From Inia geoffrensis (lineage: Eukaryota; Chordata; Mammalia; Artiodactyla; Iniidae): DNA of 64,000 bases. A program made the translations under genes and the position numbers. Shown here one piece after another: positions 48,536 to 60,714 of this stretch (positions within the stretch are counted from its first letter, which is position 1; each line of letters starts with the position of its first letter). Where the stretch lies: assembly GCA_036417435.1 (NCBI GenBank), contig CM070904.1, positions 45,639,908-45,703,907 of the forward strand, given 5' to 3'. Under the pieces are notes generated by a model. It saw only the letters and a list, made by a program, of their open reading frames with translations, ran no database searches and was not told the origin of the DNA.

Positions 48536-51500
48536 TGACACATATGTCAAAATAATTGTAGTCAAAATAAATCTTTAAAAACAAAACAAAATCTCTATGT
48601 CTTTAGTTATTTCTTTCAAGAAGAAAAGTGGGGTAAAATTATTTTGCTGGTATTTTGTCTGTGAAAATTCTCTAAGAGTATTCAGCAGTGCTAATAAGTA
48701 TAATCTTAGTCACAGTCAGAAAATATCATTATTTCCCTAGGAAGTCATCTAAAACTGAGAGACATCTATAATCTCAGCACCACTTATAATTTATTTGCGG
48801 TCACTATCATTAGACTAATATACTTGATCATGGTTTTATAAAATAAGCATTAATAGAACGACACTCCTATATGTAAAGTATTATATATAAAAGGGCAGCA
48901 GCATGGATCTTTAGAAAACAAAGTATAATTGCCTTTTTATTGGGATTAGGTAAGATGTACATGCCTAATCTGAATCTAAGTGTACCAGTAATAACAAGTC
49001 TTATTAATGGGAGAGATCAAGTGTGAAGCATGGAATAACAAAAGAATTTACATAAAAATCTTACCTAATACTACCTCCCATGCAGTGGGAGTCCTTCAAT
49101 AAAATATTAAATTACATCAGTAATTGTCCATATTTATTATCTGAAAACCAAATGCTCCAACAACAGAATTTCTAATTTTTCCTTCACGTTCTATCACATT
49201 TTCTTGCCTATAAGAAAAGTAACTGCTTCTTTATTTGAGATTGTGTCTTTCTCTTTCCTATTCATATTCAGTTTTGACTAAATCAGTCTGTTCCTATGCG
49301 AATTAATTTGTATATTCATTAACATTAAAGAGAGCCAAAGACTCATAGGATATGTTAAGCACAGTAATCAGGAAACAAGTAGTATGTGAGACAATGGCAG
49401 AATTTAACATATTTTGTTAATAGAATAAATAATTTAGTAACCTGTAAGACGTGCCAAAGAATAAATAGAAAATATGATGGAACAAACAAGGGTATTGCTT
49501 ATGCTTAGGGATAGAAAGGGATGGAAAGGTTTATTCAAGATCATGTGACCTCTGGACTGACATTTATGTCACCTCTAAGTGACACTGGTGATACCTGACG
49601 TGGCCCAAACAAATATAAGGTACCTGTGACCAAGGACCCACACCCCTTCTCTCACACAGACGCAGGGGCAAGTACCTGCAGCCACAGTTATAGTTCCATC
49701 ATAATTTCAGGAACAGTAGATTTACCAGTTTACCAAATGAGAATTTCCTTTAGAGAATATCTGATACGTAAAGATACTTTCGTTTGGGGACTTGAAGAAA
49801 TAGTTAAAATCCTGTGTGCACACCCTCTCTCTCTCCCATAATGTCTCCCTTCATGTTAATCAAGAAGCTTACTAAAACTGGGGGTTTACCTTAGGGAAGT
49901 TCAGGGCAAAGCAGAAAACAGCTTGTCTTTTCAATCACAATCAAAACTCATGAGAATCAACTGGTAAGCCCATAGGGGATTGACTCAGAAAATTGTCTGA
50001 ATCAAATTTCAGGCTGAATCTACCCTCTAGGTACTGCTCTGTAGGCTTCAATTAAGGGTTTAATTCTCTATTCTCTGTTGTAAATCATAGCCGGCCACAG
50101 AAAGGCATTCTTAACTACAGCCCCTCCCGCATAATCACCCTGAAGAAATAACAACTCACAGGTTGGACATAAAGCACTGACAGCTTTTTGCAATAAAGTG
50201 TGACCTTTACTGTTAAAAAATGTTTTACGACATCTGACAAACCATTTTCTTAATAGAAGGATATATATATTCACTCACTGGATGAATTAAAATAGTGGAA
50301 ACATTTAATTTTTTGTGGAAGATCTGAACCACAATATGTTTCAAATGAGGAAAATTTCCTTTTATACCTATGTTCTAAAAATAATAATAGGTCATGCTTT
50401 TTGTTAAGGAAGAGAACTATTCACACCAACAGCACCCACAAAGGGAAAGCTAGACTTATTTAGACAGAGTATCTGTATGCCAGTAGAAACATCCATGAAT
50501 TTGGAATACTTGACTCTTAATATTACTTACTGGGGGTGCTTTGAGGAAAAGGCAACATAAGAAAAATGGCTTTAAGTGGAATCTACTTTCACACTACTGC
50601 TTTAATGCATCTGTCTCATGCTTTATGGGGCATTCGAGTGTGCATTAAAATCACAGAAGTACACAAAGTTCCAAATCAAAGGAAGATGAGAAAGAGTTTT
50701 GGAAAACTATACAAAACTAGTTTTTAAATAGCTGCTGCTGCTTTAAAGCAGAACAAGAGAATATTCAGTAGTAGGGATTTTTGTTGGACTTCATCACATG
50801 AATGCCTGATCAAAGGGGCTTAGAAATCCCCAAAGAGGAGTCTTTAGAGGGCCTCTGTAATCTTTTTTTCTCTTAATATTTATAATAGTACTCTACAAAT
50901 GCATTCTTAAAGGCCAAAATGAAAATTACCAGGCTGTGTAAACGACATGCAACATTTCCGGGTATAAGGAACTTCTCTTAAATATCTATCTGTGCACATA
51001 GCTTTTGAGCATGTTCATATGACATCACCGGAGGTGTCATGTTACAAACAGAACAAAATACAAAGATACGATGCGGCACAGAATCAAATTCAGAGGGTTC
51101 TTATAACGGCTTACCCAGCATACACCTCATTCACAGATAAACATAGAAAAACCTAAGATAATATATGTCATCATTTATGTTTCTGCTCCAGAGTCACTTG
51201 AGGTAAGAACACAGGTTCATCATGCAATCTCCTCATGTTTACCTAGAACATGGGAATCCGCTCAGAGTTTTAGCCTGAGGTATCATGAAATTAACTTGAT
51301 CTAGGAGTGACTTAGAGGCAGCTTGGACCTATTCTTGCAAGGAGCTAGAATTCAAATATTTCCTGAAAATAATAGAGAAGCTGAACAAATCATTCATTCA
51401 TTAATGAATATTCTTAGGAAGGAACCGTGTCTTATTTAACTTCGTATTGCTAAACTCCAGCAGAAGTTGGGAGGAGAATATGTATTCAGCAAATGTATAC

Positions 51501-52049
51501 GAACAAATTGATTTTTAAAATTCAACGCCACTTTCAAATACATATATCTCTTGTATATTCAGATAAAAAAAGTATCATTAAGACTAGAGCCTCCATTCAT
51601 CAATATTTGTATAATTTTCTGTGGGGATTTATAGTATAAGGCAACAGTAGTTACCACTTACAAGTTCAAAGTTGGTTTTTGAAGTACTAAGAGACGATAA
51701 AGCCTTCTCTGCAGGGGAGAGTGTTTGGGAGTATAGTTTCCTTGGTTCCCTGCAGGATTTCACAAATCTTTCTCTGCAAAGAATTTGTCTTCAGTGACCT
51801 CTAGCCTATTACATCTGCCCAGAAGGCCTCAGGAATTCTCTTTGCTGGTGGTAGGTCATACATTCTAGAACAACTGAATTAGTTTAATGATGAAACTAAA
51901 ATATGTTTTCCCAAAAGCCCCTTTACAGAACCATATTACTTGAATATTTGAATAACATAATTATCTACTGCTTTGAGTAATACGTTAGAGGAAAAATCAA
52001 CCCAGAGATACACACGGTGTACACTGTGACCTATAACACCATTTTTTCT
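48536..52049. other. long unassigned repeat-poor tract
   Basis: About 3.5 kb with no transposon, RNA or gene that I can support. Small frames (for example 49626-49841 and 50068-50274) have no recognisable domain. Confidence 0.5.
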
Positions 52050-52445
52050 CTTCTGCCAGTGCTTCCATCTGCAAGAGTAGTGCTAAATGTGCTTTATTTT
52101 ACCACATGTAATCAAAACATACCCTGCACTTTGCTCCCCGTCCACTGTGTACTTATCCGCCACATGATATGCAGGCATCAGACTCATTACAGATTTAGCC
52201 GGTGCTCCAGGCCTTCCGCTATATGACTGAGGCCTACACTGTCTCTGCCTCCTTCATACAAAAACTCCATGACAATCAAAATGTCTTAGCCATCGTTTCA
52301 GGGTTAGACATCTCCTTGCCTTCACTTTCACCGTATTTCTTGCACAATACTTCCTGCCTCCTGACTTCTTAAGGCTTAGCTATTTTTCAAAGCTCATTTC
52401 ACGTCAAACTTATTCAACGAAGTCTTTCCTAACAATTGGAGACCG
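52050..52445 (+). repeat. L2 LINE fragment
   Basis: 'gtgctccaggccttccgcta', 'tacttcctgcctcctgactt', 'tttcaaagctcatttcacgt', 'acgaagtctttcctaacaat' keep the order of the L2 3' region ('agctcaaatgtcacc...gaagccttccctgac'). Confidence 0.6.
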
Positions 52446-52504
52446 TAATAGTTTTTATTTTCATTGATCAATGGTGCAACATGTTGTTGGTACTGTCATC
52501 ACTA

Positions 52505-52710
52505 GGTTTGAGGTCTGAAAACTTGAATTTGAGATTCAAGTTTGGCACTGAATAATTGTATAATCATATGGCATTGTTTCGCTCTTCCTCAGTTTCCTGC
52601 CCGTAAAATAGCACAGCAATATCTATAGGATCAGACTGTTGCTTTAACTGAGAAATCTTTGCAGAAATACCTGGCAGGGATGGTGCTCTATTGCTGTTAC
52701 CCTTTTCGAA
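52505..52710 (+). repeat. MIR SINE
   Basis: aggtctgaaaacttgaattt, tttggcactgaataattgta, gctcttcctcagtttcctgc, ccgtaaaatagcacagcaat follow the sense MIR core. Confidence 0.75.
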
Positions 52711-52944
52711 ATCTTATTTCTCAGTGATCTAGAAGCTTTTTTAGGCATCTACTCCTTCATAGCTTTGACACCATGCATCATAAATAATAATTATTCTTAG
52801 TAAATAATGTCATAAATAATTAGTGTTTAATGATAGTTTCCTGTAATCTAGATAGCATATGTAATAAACAGCACAGTATAATGCCTATGTAGCAGTATTT
52901 ATATAGTATCTGTATAGTTATCACCTAGATCCTATAGTATAATA

Positions 52945-52956
52945 TACAGTAAATAT

Positions 52957-52993
<37 letters not shown>

Positions 52994-53196
52994 ACTTGGG
53001 CCTCTCACTGTTGTGGCCTCTCCCGTTGCGGAGCACAGGCTCCGGACGCGTAGGCTTAGCGGCCACAGCTCACAGGCCCAGCCGCTCCGCGGCATGTGGG
53101 ATCTTCCAGGACCGGGGCACGAACCGGCGTCCCCTGCATCGGCAGGCGGACTCTCAACCACTGCGCCACCAGGGAAGCCCTACAGTAAATATTCTT
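52945..53196 (-). mobile_element. CHR-type SINE with perfect TSD and T30 run
   Basis: Reverse-oriented SINE (52961-53180) with an unbroken poly-T of about 30. It is flanked by 16-bp repeats tacagtaaatattctt at 52945-52960 and 53181-53196. The long pure tail and exact duplication suggest a recent insertion. Confidence 0.96.
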
Positions 53197-54458
53197 GATG
53201 GTTTGCACTCTACATAGAATAGCAAGTAGCCCCACCCTGAAATAAGTTGCAATACTTTTCAATAATACTTATTTCTAATTCCAACTTAATTCACACATTA
53301 CACCATACATTAAATTATTTAATGTGATTTAAATTCAAAGTGACATCACATTTAAATTAACAGCCAGATAATTTATTTTTGCAAAATAGAAATTGCCACT
53401 AGATGCTGGATTATATAGCCATGAGCAGATAGCAAACTATTGGACTATATTATTGAAGGTATCTGAGAGAGAGAGACATTATTTTTTTACATGAACTACT
53501 GGGGAACAACACTTATTTTTCCACAGGTACATATATCTAATATTACCTCTTGTGTGTTTTAGTTATTTTCCCAATTTGAACTTTTCTAAATACCATGTTA
53601 TGCAAATATCTACAGCTATAAATATACATTAGAAAAGTAATTTACTAATAAGGCAAAACCTCTTTATTTACCCTGGAATTTCAAATTTCAACTAACATAC
53701 TCTCAGGTTTGGGAACAGCCATGTACTCAAACTGTGATTTTTTTTCCTATATCTGATTATTTTTTTTCACTTTTCTTAATACATGTTACAAGCAGATTTC
53801 ATTTGTTTTAATGTGCATTCCTTCATAACAGAGTTCAGAATTAAGTTTTCAACAGCATATGAAATAATCAGCTATCTTCTCTATACAGAATAGTCAGAAT
53901 TAAAAAGTAACAAGCACTATAATATTAGTTTCAGTTTGATTTATTTTTACTTAACTTTGATTTACTTGCATAAAATGAAAAGATTTAGTGTTATTTCTTA
54001 CATTTTGGACTGAGCAATGAACATTAGGCTCAGTTGTTTTTTTTTTTTAACGTTAGGCTTAATTTTATCATGCGTTGCTACCCCCAAAAAAGCCAGAAAT
54101 AAATAATATCAACAAATAAAATTCATAACTAGATCCCCTTGTGTTAAATAAAGACTTGGTCTGGGAAAACTGACTGCTACATATCTTCCATTATACTTAC
54201 GGTTTAACTATAGTATTAGATCTGTCCTTTCATTTCTGGAAATAAAAGGTGCTATTTAGTGAATAGCCTCTCCTGAGTGTGTTCAAGTGTGTTTGGGAAC
54301 ACATAAGTTCACTATAAATGATCTAACAGACGAGAAAAGATGGTTGAGCCCGAGGATCATGGTTTTCTATGTTTCTATGGAAACCTAGTAGAAATTGTGA
54401 TTCTATGGATATTCACATTTCAGTTGTTGTCTTTGATCACTTTGTTGTCAATAAAGCA
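53197..54458. other. unassigned AT-rich DNA
   Basis: No recognisable element. Short T runs at about 53738-53768 and 54039-54049. Confidence 0.5.
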
Positions 54459-54791
54459 TTAAGACATGGAAACGGCAGAAGAGTTGAGTTTGTAAATAAT
54501 CTCTTTTGAAATTAAGTTAAGGGCATTGAAATGATTCAGTCCAACTTTGTCAAAGCAATCGCCTACTTTCAATGCTTCAAGCACAGTGTTTACTCCACAA
54601 CGGAAACTTCCATCCAGCTTTGCATGATCAGATTCATGAAAAACATACCCTGATAATGTATTGTTTAGATTCTGTATTTTCAGTGGGGGACTGACTCCTC
54701 TTGTTTCTTCTGACTTCACCCACCTGAGATTACTAGACACTATATTTACCACAGCTAGAACAATAACACCTTTCTTGGTCAAACCTATCAT
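54459..54791 (-). other. uncharacterised 110-codon open frame
   Basis: An uninterrupted frame on the reverse strand opens MIGLTKKGVIVLAVVNIVSS and stops at 54459-54461. Two Lys precede a run of small hydrophobic residues (GVIVLAVVNIVSS), so the N-terminus looks like a signal peptide or a short membrane segment. It is followed by a polar part with two Cys (in FRCGV and GDCFDK) and potential N-glycosylation sites (NNT and NSS). I see no repeat family over it. I recognise no protein family. There is no AATAAA close downstream on that strand. In DNA this AT-rich, a few frames of this length are expected by chance in 64 kb, so it may be meaningless. Confidence 0.15.
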
Positions 54792-55046
54792 CTTGAAGAC
54801 TCCACAGTTTCTGAGCCACCTGTATTACCTTTCCCTGAGTAAAGTTCTGGTTTAGTTCTCAGATGGCTACTTCCAGAAAGGAAGAAAGGAGGCTTGATGG
54901 GAGGTGGGAAACATGACTTTCCTTCTAATTGAGAAATCTTTAAAAAAGTATACACCCTCCCCTGTTTTCAATTTCCTCACTTTCAACACTGACTAAATTC
55001 ATAGGGTTTGGAATTAAAGTGAAAAAATAAATATAAAAAACTATGG

Positions 55047-55250
55047 GAGGGCTTCCCTGGTGGTGCAGTGGTTGAGAGTCCGCCTGCCGATGCAGGGGAC
55101 GTGCCTTTGTGCCCCGGTCCGGGAAGATCCGCGGAGCGGCTGGGCCCGTGAGCCATGGCCGCTGAGCCTGCGCGTCTGGAGCCTGTGCTCCGCAACGGAA
55201 GAGGCCACAACAGCGAGAGGCCCGCGTACCGCAAAAAAAAAAAAAAAAAA
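55047..55250 (+). mobile_element. CHR-type SINE without visible TSD
   Basis: Head agggcttccctggtggtgca, poly-A tail of 18. Compared with sister copies it lacks the eight bases 'cacatgcc' near 55129. No matching direct repeats are visible at its ends, unlike the other copies. Confidence 0.92.
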
Positions 55251-55439
55251 GTGCTCAATGGGGCCTAAGAAATGAGAGTATAAGAATAAATAAGAATAAT
55301 CAGGAAGTCTCAGAATGGGGGGGAAAGGATTTTGCAGAATACTTATGGAATAAGCCAATAACAATAATTCCCATATTATATTAGAAATGAGATTATAATT
55401 CAATCAAAAATCTTCATTATGGCTCCATGTTGTACTATA

Positions 55440-55640
55440 AATATTACAAGCTCCTGGAGATAAAAATGTGATCACAACATAATTTATGCTTTCAAAGTCT
55501 TGTAATCCAGTGATGGACACTGTCAGGTAAGCAAATCAGGCCATTAACTTTAATAGGGACAAGAAAGGTAGAAAAGGAATTACAGATGAAACACAAAGGA
55601 CAGAACAACACATTCTACCTTGGGAGGTACAATTGATGAT
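55440..55640 (-). repeat. probable L2 LINE fragment
   Basis: aagtcttgtaatccagtgat, ggacactgtcaggtaagcaa resembles the reverse complement of the L2 3' region ('gagcttacagtctagtgggg'). Weak. Confidence 0.45.
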
Positions 55641-55739
55641 AACTTAAAAATTAGTTCAATTTAAATTTGTGGTTACCAATGACAGGATATTACCTACTTT
55701 TATTTTATTTGATAGATTTTTATAAATGGTATTTTTGGA

Positions 55740-55830
55740 ACTCTCAACACATTTAATCTTTGTTGTGAGTTGGTAGTCTTATTATCCCCATTTTATAAAG
55801 GAGAAAAACTGAGACCCAGAGAAGTTAATA
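55740..55830 (-). repeat. MIR SINE fragment
   Basis: 'ttattatccccattttataa' followed by aaactgagacccagagaagt is the reverse complement of the best conserved MIR block. It is followed by two near copies of atggaagttaacttca (55830-55865). Confidence 0.8.
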
Positions 55831-56084
55831 TGGAAGTTAACTTCACACATGGAAGTTAACTTTCAGAAAAACCCATGAAATATTATAATAAGTACCATCC
55901 CTGAGGAGACAGTACTGACTCCCGAGAAGCAATAGGCGTTTAGTGGTTTGATTCAGTGACTGCAAATCTGGGGCAGGGAGGGGGGAGGCAAGTCAATCCT
56001 AAAATGACAGAGATCAGCCCCCAGCTGGGATTCCTTGCTGGGGGCGCCAAGCCTGGCCACTGCCAACTAGGGTCCCAGGTGGTC

Positions 56085-56225
56085 CTGCCAGAACAGCCCT
56101 ATCGTTAGAGTGTTCCACAGCAGGGGTGACAGGGGGTCAGATGAACCTGAGTGCAAGTCCAGTGACACAAGTTAAATCACTTTTCTCTCAGCTTCTGCTT
56201 TCATTAAATGGAATGTTAAATCGCA
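56085..56225 (+). repeat. MIR SINE fragment
   Basis: gaacctgagtgcaagtccag, aagttaaatcacttttctct, cagcttctgctttcattaaa follow the sense MIR core ('gacctgggttcaaatcc...cctcagtttcctcatctgtaaaatgg'). Confidence 0.65.
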
Positions 56226-56264
56226 GAAAATGGAAAAAGCCAATAATCAAAATCTACTAGTTTT

Positions 56265-56402
56265 GTTACATACATGCATACACATACATATATCAGTATA
56301 TATGTGTATATATATTAGGAAGGAAATGTATACATATTTTATATGTATACACACACACACACATGTATCTATATGTATAGATACATGTGTGTGTGTGTTT
56401 GT
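56265..56402. repeat. AT/TG microsatellite cluster with a perfect hairpin
   Basis: TA- and AC-rich simple sequence. At its end, 56351-56373 and 56376-56398 are perfect reverse complements: a 23-bp stem with a 2-base loop, left arm starting acacacacacac, right arm starting tatagatacatgtg. It could form a cruciform or a stable RNA hairpin. The overlapping frames reading YICV/HTHT are simple-repeat translations. Confidence 0.95.
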
Positions 56403-57155
56403 GCTGCCCTCCGTTGGCATCTGCACATGGTAAGAGGAAAGTTTCTCAAACAGCACTACATTGCTGTACATATAGTTAAGAATCTAGGAATTACCAACAG
56501 AGAAAAGATTGTGAGGTTGATGAAGGGCCAGCAAATTGTGCAGAGATGAGAAGAAGTAAGGATGGATAGATTCAAGGTAGAGGTTCATAAACCCATGCAG
56601 CATGACACTAAACTTTGCCTTAAAGAAGGAGATGCCCTGCAAGCAATTTCTGAGGACACAAATGGCCAAGGGGTTTATGCATCTAAAGAAATAATCCAAG
56701 TAGAATCTTGTCTCTTAGCCTCACTATTTCCACCCTGTGACAGCTGTGGTGCTAGCCGTGTTGGTTTTTCTGACCCTTCTTCGCACCCAGCTTTCCTAAT
56801 CTCTCCTCAGCTTATATCCCAATGAACTTCTCGTCCTCTATTGGTCCTTAAATGTACAACTGTTAAAGTCAGAAATTACAAAGAAGTATCTTCTTTCAGA
56901 GGAAGGCAGTACATTATACTGTATTAAATGAATATCCTATAATGTCTCTGAAAATGCTCTTAGAGTTCATCATGTATTTGTAAACAGATAATATTTAAAT
57001 ATGCATTTTTTGCTTGACAGGACATAATTTCTCTCTTGAGGAATTTAGATGCGGACACAGTATATATTTAGTTCATTTTAAACTGTAAGTTCCTGATAGA
57101 CCTAGGATCTTGAATAATTTCTCCTATAAATATATGCAGTATGAAAAGATGTTTT
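56403..57155. other. unassigned DNA
   Basis: No recognised element. The 87-codon frame at 56562-56825 has no recognisable domain. Confidence 0.45.
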
Positions 57156-57400
57156 AAAACAGGTATCATTTATTTTATTTTATTTTTTTTGCGGTACGCG
57201 GGCCTCTCACTGCTGTGGCCCCTCCCGTTGCGGAGCACAGGCTCCGGACGCGTAGGCTCAGTGGCCATGGCTCACGGGCCCAGCCGCTCTGCGGCATGTG
57301 GGATCTTCCCGGACCGGGGCACGAACCCGTGTCCCCTGCATCGGCAGGCGGACTCTCAACCACTGCGCCACCAGGGAAGCCCCAAAACAGGTATCATTTA
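57156..57400 (-). mobile_element. CHR-type SINE with 17-bp perfect TSD
   Basis: Reverse-oriented SINE (57173-57383) with a (TTTTA)-type tail. It is flanked by aaaacaggtatcattta at 57156-57172 and 57384-57400. This is the longest exact target-site duplication in the window. Confidence 0.96.
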
Positions 57401-57689
57401 AATTATAATCAGCTCATTATGAAATTTTCCTAAACTATACATTTAAACAGGGAGAAAAATCTTTATCAAATGCCATGACTAGTCTGCAGTAAGTGCCTTT
57501 CTAATTTAAGGTCTGTTCTCCAAACAGGCGTGAGAAAATTAAATGAATCTATGTTGAGTTATGTGTTATAAAGATATTGTTAAAAATATTTGGATGGAGA
57601 TATGTCTTGCTAAACTCTGAGCAGTATTTGTCACTAATATTCTTGTCTCGATTTTCTCTTGTTCTTCCTGATTCACACTATTGTTTCCC

Positions 57690-58658
57690 CTCTATCTTCT
57701 CTGATCATTACCTCCTTTTCCTCCTCCTTGCCTTCCCTCACCTGGACTTTCAACTTTGACATTCTCTAGGCTTGCGTTTTCTTGCTAACTCTCCACTCTT
57801 GTTCACGCTCTTCAAGGTGATCTCATACACCCTAAGGATTTTACCTCTAAGTTGACGAACCTGAATTTATTTGTTCCAATTTGGAATTCTCCCCACATTG
57901 TCACACTCATATCACCAACTTGGTGCTGGACATTTCTGCACTCCTGTTCACACACGTAACCGATCAGCAAGCCCTTCTAATTTTACCTCTATAATATTTC
58001 TTTAACTTGAACCCCCCCACCATTCCCCCGCTCCCTGCCCAAACCACTTTTACCAATAACCTTCCCACCCTTACCATTTCATCCTTGCATTACTCTCATA
58101 GTTACCCAACTGGTTCACTTGCCTGTAGTTTTGCCCTTTTCAGATCCATTTGCCACATAGCTGGCAGCATGCTCCCTCCAAACTGCACATCTGACCTTTT
58201 CACGCCCTGCTTAAAATGTCGATGGTTCCCAGTGATTTACAGAATAAAGCCCAAGCTCTTTAGTCTGACATAAAATGAGGCCCTCCAAGTTTTCAGCTTT
58301 GATTTTTTTTGCCCTCTCTGCCTTAAAATTTATATCTCAGAAGTATTTACTTTAGTGGAGTTTACAACCTTTACAGGACTTCTCACATCCAGCCCTGTGC
58401 TCATAAACTCTCCCTACATCCTCTTCATCTTTCTGCCTACTTTTCCTTGGATAACTCCACTCAGTTCAAAGGTCAACTTTCTCAGGATGCCTTTCTGGCT
58501 CCCTACGTGTGTGGGTTATATGTACCTCCTCACTTCTCTCATATCAGCATGTGATAATCTCTATCATAGCACCAGTAATATTGTGCTATTTTTATACCTT
58601 TCTGTATCTGTCTATTCCACTAAACTATGAACTCATTGAAGGTAGGAGATCTATCTAT
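57690..58658 (+). repeat. L2 LINE fragment, long
   Basis: Sense-oriented L2 3' region. It includes 'ctgcttaaaatgtcgatggt', 'cagaataaagcccaagctct', 'ttcaaaggtcaactttctca' and 'aaactatgaactcattgaag'. The open frames at 58007-58273 and 58355-58630 lie inside it and are not genes. The 5' boundary is uncertain. Confidence 0.65.
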
Positions 58659-58740
58659 TCATGCAATAAATAATTTATTGATTACCTATAAACTGCCAGG
58701 AACTGAGTTAGGTACTAGAGAAAAATGTTAACCAAGTATT
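58659..58740 (-). repeat. L2 LINE 3' tip, opposite orientation
   Basis: caataaataatttattgatt then ataaactgccaggaactgag and ttaggtactagagaaaaatg are the reverse complement of the L2 3' tip. It meets the preceding L2 tail to tail. Confidence 0.6.
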
Positions 58741-59272
58741 TTTTTCCTCTCCAAGCACATAATTATTACATACAAACTTAAGGCACATATTAAGTAAAAA
58801 TCATTTTCTCTGTCTTATGCAACATATTTACATGTTTATTTCTCATAGTAGATCTTATTATTTATATACTTTCTTGTTGATAAAGGGATCCAGTAGAAAT
58901 GTCTGTTGCTGTGCCTTTGTGACAGCTTGTCCATATGCATTGGGGCTGTAAGTGAGGCTACTGCAATGCCCAGTTTAAGTTAAATTTTACTTCTAATTTA
59001 ACTCATACCTTCAATCCCTAAAATTATATTTGAGTATGGTTTAAATACGTAAATACAGCACTATGCATAGATTAAGAGTAAACTGCGATCAAACAGTTAT
59101 CCAGGACAGGACTAAAGCCACCTCTGGATCTTTGGGCACGTGTGTCCAGAAGCTGATCAAGTGTATCCTGCCAGCTCTCACTCAGTGGCTACACTATTAG
59201 TTACCTGTTAACCTACTACAGGTGATCTGAACGCTAAGGAAATAAAAAGATGTACGAAAGTGTCTTCGGATC
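58741..59272. other. unassigned DNA
   Basis: No gene or transposon recognised. Confidence 0.45.
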
Positions 59273-59396
59273 GGGTTGCTAAACTTAGTAAATAAAAACA
59301 CAAGACTCCTAGTTAAATTTGAACTTCATATAAACAACAAATACTTTATCTAAAATTGAAATTTAACTGGGTGTTCAATATTTTATCTGTCAACCC
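59273..59396. repeat. small palindromic MITE
   Basis: It starts gggttgctaaacttagtaaa and ends ttatctgtcaaccc. Inside, agttaaatttgaact on the left pairs with tgaaatttaact on the right. It is an internally deleted palindromic DNA-transposon remnant of about 124 bp. I recall the motif as a common mammalian MITE but am not sure of its name. Confidence 0.65.
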
Positions 59397-60672
59397 TACA
59401 TTTTACACAGTGTAGACAAGATCAAGTGCAATCTCGTATCTCAGTAACAAAGTTAAAAATCTCACTGTCATCAAGAAGGTAATTTCCTTTCACTCCATGT
59501 ATCTTCTTTTCTGACTTTATGAAATATTCTTCTATATCTTCTCTTCCTCTTTTGCCCAGTCTGATTAATTACTCTTCTGTGATTTTCCACATTTCAGGAG
59601 AGTGTTCACCTCTCACTAGCTTGGCTATCAAAGCCAGTTTTCTTGTTGGGTAATAAGAGCGATCTTGTTTCAATAAGGATAGCAAGAATGGGAAGGTAAT
59701 ATGGAGCCCTGTAGTTTTCTATTCTGGGTTTCTACTCTTCAGAATGTTTATTCCTTGGTGATTACAGGTGTTTATGATAATCGGTCCATTATCTCAGATA
59801 CCATCTTCTTATGAATTGGGGGTGGGGGAAAGAAATGGCAGGCTAGGAGGAAGAAGGCAATTTAAATATTCTTCCTTGCTATGTTGTTTTCAGTAAAATA
59901 CCCCTTATTTGATCTGAGATTCATATATACCTAGGATTCTGTAGGCTTGACATGTCTTACTTTGGCAGTAATTTTAGAAGGCAATGTAAATGCAATATTT
60001 AGGATTATTTACATGAATTATAACAAAAGGGCAAGCTATTTCAGTACAACTCTCCAAAGAAAAAATTATAAGAACAAAACTCAGAGGGTGTTTTCTCCCT
60101 GAGTCTCTGTCACTTATTAGCATGTAAACATATTCCAGCAATCATTTTCATTTCATTAGTAAAATATCACACCTTTTCAGCAAATTAAGAATAATGCCAT
60201 GTAATTATTTTCTGCCTAACAAAGACAAGGAAGCATAGAGAAAGATAAAGTGTCTACCAACCTAGATCTTTTGTAAATACCACTGTACTGAATGCAGCAG
60301 CTTTTCTTAAGCCTAAGAACAGATAATTGTGTTTCAGGCAAGAGATAAGCTCAATTAGCACAGAGATAGCGAGCTGTACTTTACAGGAACACTATTTCTT
60401 CCTGCCTGAAATGACCTTCTGCAAACTAGTTTCAAAATTAAGTACTCACATATTAATTTATTTTCTCTCATCCTGTTAGAGAATATATGTGTGTACAAAA
60501 TGTTCATACACACAAAAATCAAATTGTACAGAATATGCAAATTAGTAAGTAGTTATTCATATATCAAAAGTAATTCACCAAAGGATTTACTACAGCTTTC
60601 CTTCCAGTTCCTTAAAAGTTTAATAAAACTTGACTATATATATATTAAAATATATATATATATATATATATT

Positions 60673-60714
<42 letters not shown>

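Noticed and set aside
58007..58630. Two frames of about 90 codons
   Set aside because: They lie within an old L2 3' region. Pyrimidine-rich L2 sequence often leaves chance frames.
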